Part shown: one piece after another, positions 58,030 through 64,000 of the stretch
Position numbering within the stretch: the first letter of the stretch is position 1
Layout: every line of letters starts with the position of its first letter
Assembly (NCBI GenBank): GCA_018398805.1
Contig: JAGFBZ010001279.1
Location: 1,153,501-1,217,500, forward strand
Source of the DNA: Hirundichthys speculiger
Lineage: Eukaryota > Chordata > Actinopteri > Beloniformes > Exocoetidae
DNA length: 64,000 nt
Direction: 5' to 3'
Made by a program: the position numbers and the translations under genes
Notes under the pieces: generated by a model
Seen by the model: only the letters and a program-made list of their open reading frames with translations
Databases searched by the model: none
Told to the model about the DNA's origin: nothing

Positions 58030-58557
58030 TACAGTGGTACCTCTATTTACAAAATTAATTCGTTCTGGAAGTAGTTTCATGACCTGAAAATTTCGTAAGT
58101 AGAGACGTGTTTTCCATGTAAATGCCCTAATCCATTCCAAGCCCCCCAAAATTTGAACATAAATAAATTATAAATAATACATGAAATAACATAAAAACCT
58201 GTAAGAAATACAACAGATAAACGCCGGCAACCTCCTTGACGGAGGTAAAAACTGTTCCTTTACCTGGGTTGCTGGGTTACGCTCATACAGACAAGGGGCC
58301 CTCCTTGCCAATGGGATGCCAGGAAGCTGCTAAGCAATAGCCAATGGCAGAGCAGTTGCAGCTAACCGAGATATAGAGCCAACAAGTATGTTTACGTTAG
58401 GTGGACTCTGGGAGCTGGGAGTAGCAGCGCGTACTGGATTTTAGCCTTTCGTATCCTGAAATTTATTTCGTAACAAGAGGCAATATTTTCCCGTTGAGGT
58501 GTTTTGTAACCTGAAAATTTTGTATATAGAGACGTTGTAAGTAGAGGTATGACTGTA
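58030..58557. mobile_element. Tigger/pogo-like MITE
   Basis: CAGTGGTACCTCTATTTACA (from 58032) pairs with ...GTAAGTAGAGGTATGACTG (to 58555). TA flanks both ends (58030-58031, 58556-58557). CAG-type ends with a TA target fit Tigger/pogo. No transposase. Confidence 0.7.
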
Positions 58558-58719
58558 TATGAAATGTTAACACAACTGCACATATTAGGTCTTATAAGTT
58601 CAATCTCAGAGGAATCCCCTCTGCTGTGATGCCATACATCACAGCATTGGCTGCACAAAAAAATTCAGAACTTAACGGTCCCCATTAACCGTGAAAAATA
58701 AGGGATCACCGTATATCCA

Positions 58720-61615
58720 ACTTAATAAAAAAATTTTTTTTTTTAACAGATTACGGCACTATAACCAATAATATTTATGTAGACAGTTGTAAAAAAAAAA
58801 ACAAAAAAATCCATCAGTGTTATGCACTGCATGAACAAATGACCTGTAGCCTTTAAGGAGGACGGTGGTCTGGGCTCCAAAATGCTCCAGCTCTTTGCAG
58901 ATTAATCACTTTCACACTACTAATCATGTGATCCATTACTGGTCCAATTAAATGCTGACTACAGGTTAAATAAAAAGACTTTTTATGCTGATATGAGCGT
59001 GGAAGCAGCTCCTTCCACTGCCCCTCCAGTTTCGCCGTTAGAGGGAACGAGGCTTCTGGTACTCTGTTTAAATCATCTCTTCCTGTTCTCAATCCCCTCC
59101 TCTGCTTATCCATCATTTCATAAGCGTGCTTGTCTGTCTGTGTGTGTTGATCGGGGTCCTATTGCACCAGCTCCAGCCTCCCGGGGGCTCCGGGGGGGTG
59201 GAGACGGCGGGCGAGAAGGGGGCTGCTCCCTCAAGACAGCCCTCAAATTATGGGCTAATCAGTTAGCCCCCAGAGCAGGGCCTTCCCCGGCTCCCAGACA
59301 GACAGGCAGGCAGGCAGGCGGACCCCGAGGCCTGCAGCAGCTTCATCTTACCCTCCTCCTCCTCCTCGTTGCTACACAACAACGGGCCTGGCCTTGTCCC
59401 CACAAAGACCCCTCTTTCTTTCACTGAGATAAAACAGGTCCCGCTTCGGTTTGAGAAAAGTGTCGGCCCTCACTTCTCTTGTCTAGTCTACTCAGCCCTT
59501 TCACCTCTTATACAGACATACTGTAACTACAAGTAGTTCACTCTCAGTTGTTTTTCAGCTAAACCGCCACATCTGATCCAGAAAATAGACCTGACACACA
59601 GTCATTCCACATATCTGCTGTTTAATATGTTCCTGCCTTCAGTTTGAATGGTTTTAGGCTCTTTTTATGATGTTGAGTAAGTTCTGTAAACTCCATGAAT
59701 CTAATTCCACACCCATTGTATAATTTCAAAAAGGCACATCTGTTGGCTGGAAAGCAGAATTTTGTTTTTACTATGCGTCACATTCACCTGATTGGATTTA
59801 ATTTGTTGCATGAAGCAAATCAGCAGAACAGGATTGCACTTCCACTACAATCACCGTCATTTTCACAACAGTGTCCAAGCAGTTGCTGTCCTGCATTTCC
59901 ACGTTAACGTTTACTGATCCTGCAGAGCGCTTTGCATGAATCATTTTGCTGTCTCACTCAATACTCTCAAATAATGAAAAGAAAAGCAGCACCGTGAGAA
60001 ATAAGACAATGTCGTGATATCACTTCGGCACCTCGGTTAATGTCAACAAGTATCTGGTTTTTCCCTGGATCATTAATCTGCACGCACACACTCACGCACG
60101 TATACACACACACACATGCACAAACTTGGATCCGTAGCTCTTGTTTTCTTGTGTGGTGCATTGTCAACTAAATCATTGCAACTCTACCCGGTTAATAAAT
60201 GACACATGGCAGGTTCTGGCAATGTCAGACCTTCACTGACTCCATCCCACCTCCCATCATCTGCCTCGTCATTCCCACACAATACACACACACACACACG
60301 CACACACACAGAGCCCATGTGCCAAACCAGACCACTCACCATACACACTAATGCTTCTGTTCTCTGCGAGCAGCTCCATCAGTCATGTTCGCCTCACTAA
60401 AGATTCCCATTTGTTTTCGTTTCATTTCGGCTTTCAGAAAGGAAAAAAAAACACCACACGCAGGAAGGCGAGTATCTGCATATGCATGCGTGTGACAGCC
60501 ACTTCCGACTGTCTTGACCACGCATTTGAACTCGCAGATGAGCCGTCCTGTAAAAGCAGGAGGCACGCAGGTGCTGCCTCGCCTCAGAAACAGAATTAAA
60601 TCCCGGCTGTGACTTTTTTTTTCTTTTACAGGGAAATATAGAAGGATGTGAACAGGAGGAAGGCCAGAGCTGAGGAGCCGTGATCTATATCTGGTATCTG
60701 TGCTGGGATTATTTGAACAGGATTTTTGAGGCCTGGCCCTGGTTCTCCGAGCGTGCTGATTTTAAGCCTCAGGACTATAAATAATGACTGATGAGGTGGC
60801 TGTCCAGCACTCTGGTCCCTCCTAATGTCTTCTGTATTAGCAGGTCTTTGTTTAATGTTTGAAATATGAAATTCGGAGAGGTGGGTGGGCAGCGACCGCC
60901 ACTCTCGGAGGAGATGTGTGACGCACACGCAGCTATCCTCTGACTGCATCTGCATACCTCTGCAGCCTGCACGTCGCTCTGATGTGGCTGCAGTGATGTT
61001 TGCGCTGCACCGCACGAGGATCTGGAGGCCGAAGCAGCTTCGTGCATCACATCCTGCCAGAGCCAACGCCGTGCTGCTAACGAACTTCACTGCTAACCAA
61101 AGCTGAGTGTTAAAAGTTTGCTGCTGTCATTCTTTTGAAAGAAAAGTGAAATCCACGTTTTTATCAATATTTGATGGAGGAAACATCTGAGAGCCACATA
61201 AACGATGAGAACATACAGTTTCTAGTTCATAATGCCTCCAGGTTCTAGTATGTTATGGATATGTTGTTCTTAGTGGTAGTAAAACAAAACCCATTCTACA
61301 AATAAATGAAAAGAAGCAGATCTGATATTTGTGTGACATACATTTTCCTAAAAAGAATTACTATAAATGTACAAACTGTGATCATTGACGCCCAGACACA
61401 TGAGAGACTTTTTTATTTAAAGGTATCAGACTTTAAGATAAATCAATGAAATAAACAATGATCTTTTTTTTAAATTGTTTTTAAGAACATTGTTAAAATC
61501 AGAGCTCGTTTGGGTTTCTCGTATTTTGTGTTTTCAAGTTCCGTTTTTTTTTCACCATCTGATCTTTTGGTTTCCACTTTCAGAATCCATTTCTTTTTAG
61601 TTTCAAACCTTTGCA
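58720..61615. other. Intergenic stretch with GC-rich patch
   Basis: No gene recognised. 59150-59400 is unusually GC-rich for this region and carries short GGCA repeats. (CA)n words occur at 60085-60120 and 60280-60310. The open frames on both strands here show no family resemblance. Confidence 0.4.
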
Positions 61616-62385
61616 GGCAGTGAGCCCACAGGTTGGTGAATCCATGTGGCTGAGTGGTGAACTATGGGTAAAGGCCCAGGCACTCACCGGTCAGCCCCTC
61701 CCCGAAGCCTGGCTCCAGGGTCCCGGTCCCTAGTCCCGGCGTGGGACATTTAGCTCTCTGGTTTATACTATTCATATGAGTCAGTTTAACCTCCATAACG
61801 TCCTGCTGGGGTTATTGACTTTCAGCTCTCGCTAGAGCGGTTTGCAACTGACTGAAGCGGTGGGGATGAGAATCAACGCCTCCACATTTGAGACCTCAGT
61901 TGGAAAAGGGCGGACTACCCTCTCCAGGTTTGCCTTGGTACCCTCCCAAAGGAGTTGGAGGAGGTGGCCTGGAAGAGGGAGGTCTGGGGGGTTAGGGTCA
62001 GGTTAGGGACCCAGATAGCTAAAGTTAACGAGTGGCTGGATGGATGGAAAGACTCGGTAGAAGCTGTTAAAGGCTACGTGTACCGCTGGTGGTATGCCAA
62101 CACTCTCTGGTGGTACGCGGGGGAAGTCAGGACTTTCCACATCTTCCCTCTTTTTTTTTTTTTTTATTAAATCGGAATCACAATGCATTATAAATATGTT
62201 TCAAATGAAATTCAGGTAACAATAAATAACTACAATAAGGAATAAACATCTCTCCTGTGAATTTAAAGCTAATTGAGAAGACATATATGGCTATATTTTA
62301 AAATTGGTCATCATGGTGGTACTCAGAGAGCTGAACAGTTTCTCAGGTGGTACACAGTATTAAAAGTTTGAGAACCACTGGTTTA
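61616..62385. repeat. Degenerate interspersed repeat and hAT-like end
   Basis: 61640-62000 (GGCCCAGGCACTCACCGGTC; TTGGAGGAGGTGGCCTGGAA) follows the wording of a common fish retroelement fragment. 62310-62382 ends TATTAAAAGTTTGAGAACCACTG, which read inversely is the CAGTGGTTCTCAAACTTT terminus of a hAT-type MITE. The partner end was not found. Confidence 0.4.
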
Positions 62386-62453
62386 GAGTATTAACCTGAA
62401 AGGCTACGGAGCCTCTCTAGATTCATGTAACCTCAAGCCATAGTCTGTCTTTC

Positions 62454-62859
62454 TTAAAGGTGGGGTAGGTGATCTTTTTTTGCAGCACTTTTTACAATAT
62501 TGCCTGAAAACCTTTTCACATTCCCATTGCACCCACTGAAATAAAATGTTTGCAAAAAAAACGAAACGTTTTGGTCCAGTCTAGAGGGTGTAATCAGAGA
62601 AAAACTCTGACCAATCAAATAGTGATCATCATTACTTTCATTGGCTGCCTAATACGTCCATCAAATATCAATGCACTGCCACCCACCTCTCCCTCCCTCC
62701 CTGTGGTTCATGTAGTCGTGAAGGCATGGTTTCGAGGGGTGAGCTGAAGAGGAGGAGGCGGAGCCTTTGGGAGGAGGGAGGGAGTGTATATTTTCAAAAT
62801 CTCACTTGAGTTGGATTGCTGGAACCGTTTTTTCAAAATAACACCTACCCCACCTTTAA
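62454..62859. mobile_element. piggyBac-like MITE, intact copy
   Basis: The element 62458-62855 (398 bases) begins AGGTGGGGTAGGTGATCTTT and ends AACACCTACCCCACCT, with TTAA at 62454-62457 and 62856-62859. It matches the split copy at 56839-58005 in inverse orientation. No coding capacity. Confidence 0.9.
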
Positions 62860-63149
62860 GGAAATGTTTGAACTGTAATTGGCCACAGTTCATGACAACA
62901 TATCCTACAACTTTCTGCTTTCTTTCTGCTTGTTGTGAAACTGCTGCGTCTTCGGTGTTGTCAGGTGGAATGGTTTTGGGGGAAGCTGTCCCACCTGATG
63001 CTTTCATCTTGTTTGAATGGATACATTTGCTTAATTTTAGGTAATTTTATTTGTTTTAGCTTTTACAGCACTTTGTTTATTTGAGGTTTTTTCAATTGTG
63101 CTGTAGAAATAAACGTGATTTGATTTGTTTCTGGACTGTTTCCGTTCTG

Positions 63150-64000
63150 TTGAGCTCTCTGGCCATAACCACAGCTTCTTCTAAACCATTAAGCTGTCTT
63201 TTAGACCCCACCCCAACTAGACTTCCATTTTGGATCCAATTGATTGATCCGTATCAATAGGCTACTTGTAGCAGGCTTTTTAAAGTTGCTTTAATTAGAC
63301 ATCTACTTATGAAAGCTGGTTCTGATTCTGTAGTGATGCATAATTATCGACCTATCTCCAGTCTGCCTTTTATTTCTAAAGTTCTTGAAAATAAAAAAAC
63401 AGTTGCAAATCAACCCATCGACCATGTACATAAATGAACTGTTTGAAGAGTTTCAGTCAGACTGGTGTCTGTACTGGTTCTGTTAGATCTCAGTGCTGCA
63501 TTTGATACAGTGGATCACAGCATTCTTTTAAGGAGGTTTTAACATCTTATTGGTATTAAAGGAACGGTATTAGCTTGGTTTAAGTTGTACTTATCTAATA
63601 GATCACAGGGAGTCTTCCTCATATACCAGAGTTGATCATGGAGTTCCTCAGGGTTCTATATTTGAGTTCCTCAGGGTTATAAATTTGGACTTACTTTTTA
63701 CTCTGTACATTCTTTCATTAGTTACTGTTATCAGGCAGCATGACATAAACTTCAATTGCTCTGCAGATGATACTCAACTACCTATCAATGAAGCCAGATG
63801 ACACCTGTAGAGTAACTGGATTACAGACAAAGACCTGGATTATTCATTCCCTGTTGCTAAACTCAGATGAGACTGAGATTGTTGTCTTTGGACCTGACGA
63901 CTACAGAACTAGACTGTCTAGTCTTTTAGTAATACTTGATGGTATTACTTTGACATTTAGTACTATTGTAAGGAACCTTGGTGTTAATTTTGACTGGGAC
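63150..64000 (+). pseudogene. L2-type LINE reverse transcriptase, running off the right edge
   Basis: Read across frames: [70 protein letters not shown] (catalytic box, normally YADDTQL) and LLNSDETEIVVFGPDDYRTR, VRNLGVNFD. Several stops and shifts and a duplicated GAGTTCCTCAGGGTT (63641 and 63664) make it inactive. The C-terminus lies beyond the window. Confidence 0.8.

Noticed and set aside
58993..59427. 144-codon plus-strand frame in a GC-rich patch
   Set aside because: Composition-driven (Pro/Gly/Ala/Arg, GGCA repeats), no recognisable domain, no splice or promoter support.
60626..61090. 154-codon minus-strand frame
   Set aside because: Overlaps equally open frames on both strands and resembles no family.

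Overview
This is nuclear DNA of a ray-finned fish, probably a percomorph-type teleost. The genes are split into exons by GT-AG introns. Teleost-typical Tc1, hAT, piggyBac-like, Harbinger and Tigger-like elements, LINE fragments and long (TA)n/(CA)n tracts fill the space between and inside them. There are no bacterial, plasmid or CRISPR features. All protein assignments come from reading exon translations against remembered vertebrate families; no search was run.

Layout. (1) 182-7108, plus strand: lcmt2 (tyw4), an SAM methyltransferase plus kelch protein of wybutosine tRNA modification, 13 exons visible, 5' end outside the window. It carries two apparent 1-base frame breaks, two GC-AG introns, and a nested pair of hAT elements whose target-site duplication overlaps an exon's splice acceptor. 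(2) 7.5-11.1 kb: hAT element, then a degenerate Tc1 copy. (3) 11409-12684, minus: crygs, gamma-S crystallin, complete in three exons with a TATA box and a gamma-crystallin-like proximal promoter. (4) 13868-14673: hAT relic with a BED-finger-type ORF. (5) 16463-20574, minus: tbccd1, complete coding sequence (8 coding exons, 585 aa), with a non-coding first exon near 23.17 kb. (6) 23734-30199, plus: dnajb11, complete (10 exons, 360 aa), head to head with tbccd1 over a short GC-rich shared promoter. The crygs-tbccd1-dnajb11 neighbourhood is the same as on human 3q27, so it is an old vertebrate synteny block; lcmt2 lies elsewhere in human.

(7) 31-64 kb has no recognisable conserved gene. It holds a Harbinger relic, a SINE/L2-like repeat, a group of related hAT elements at 38.4-42.2 kb, a Tc1 element with IR/DR ends (46.15-47.68 kb), a hAT transposase relic, two piggyBac-like MITEs (one split by a LINE), a Tigger-like MITE and the start of an L2-type LINE running off the right edge. 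The most unusual item is an intact, unrecognised 306-codon single-exon ORF (39958-40878) with its own TATA box and a truncated tandem copy. The whole 3 kb sits between a hAT 5' end and a hAT 3' end that are bordered by near-identical 8-bp direct repeats, so it may be a gene captured in a composite mobile element.

The three complete genes work in unrelated processes (lens structure, centrosome/Golgi positioning, ER protein folding); their proximity reflects inherited synteny rather than a shared pathway.
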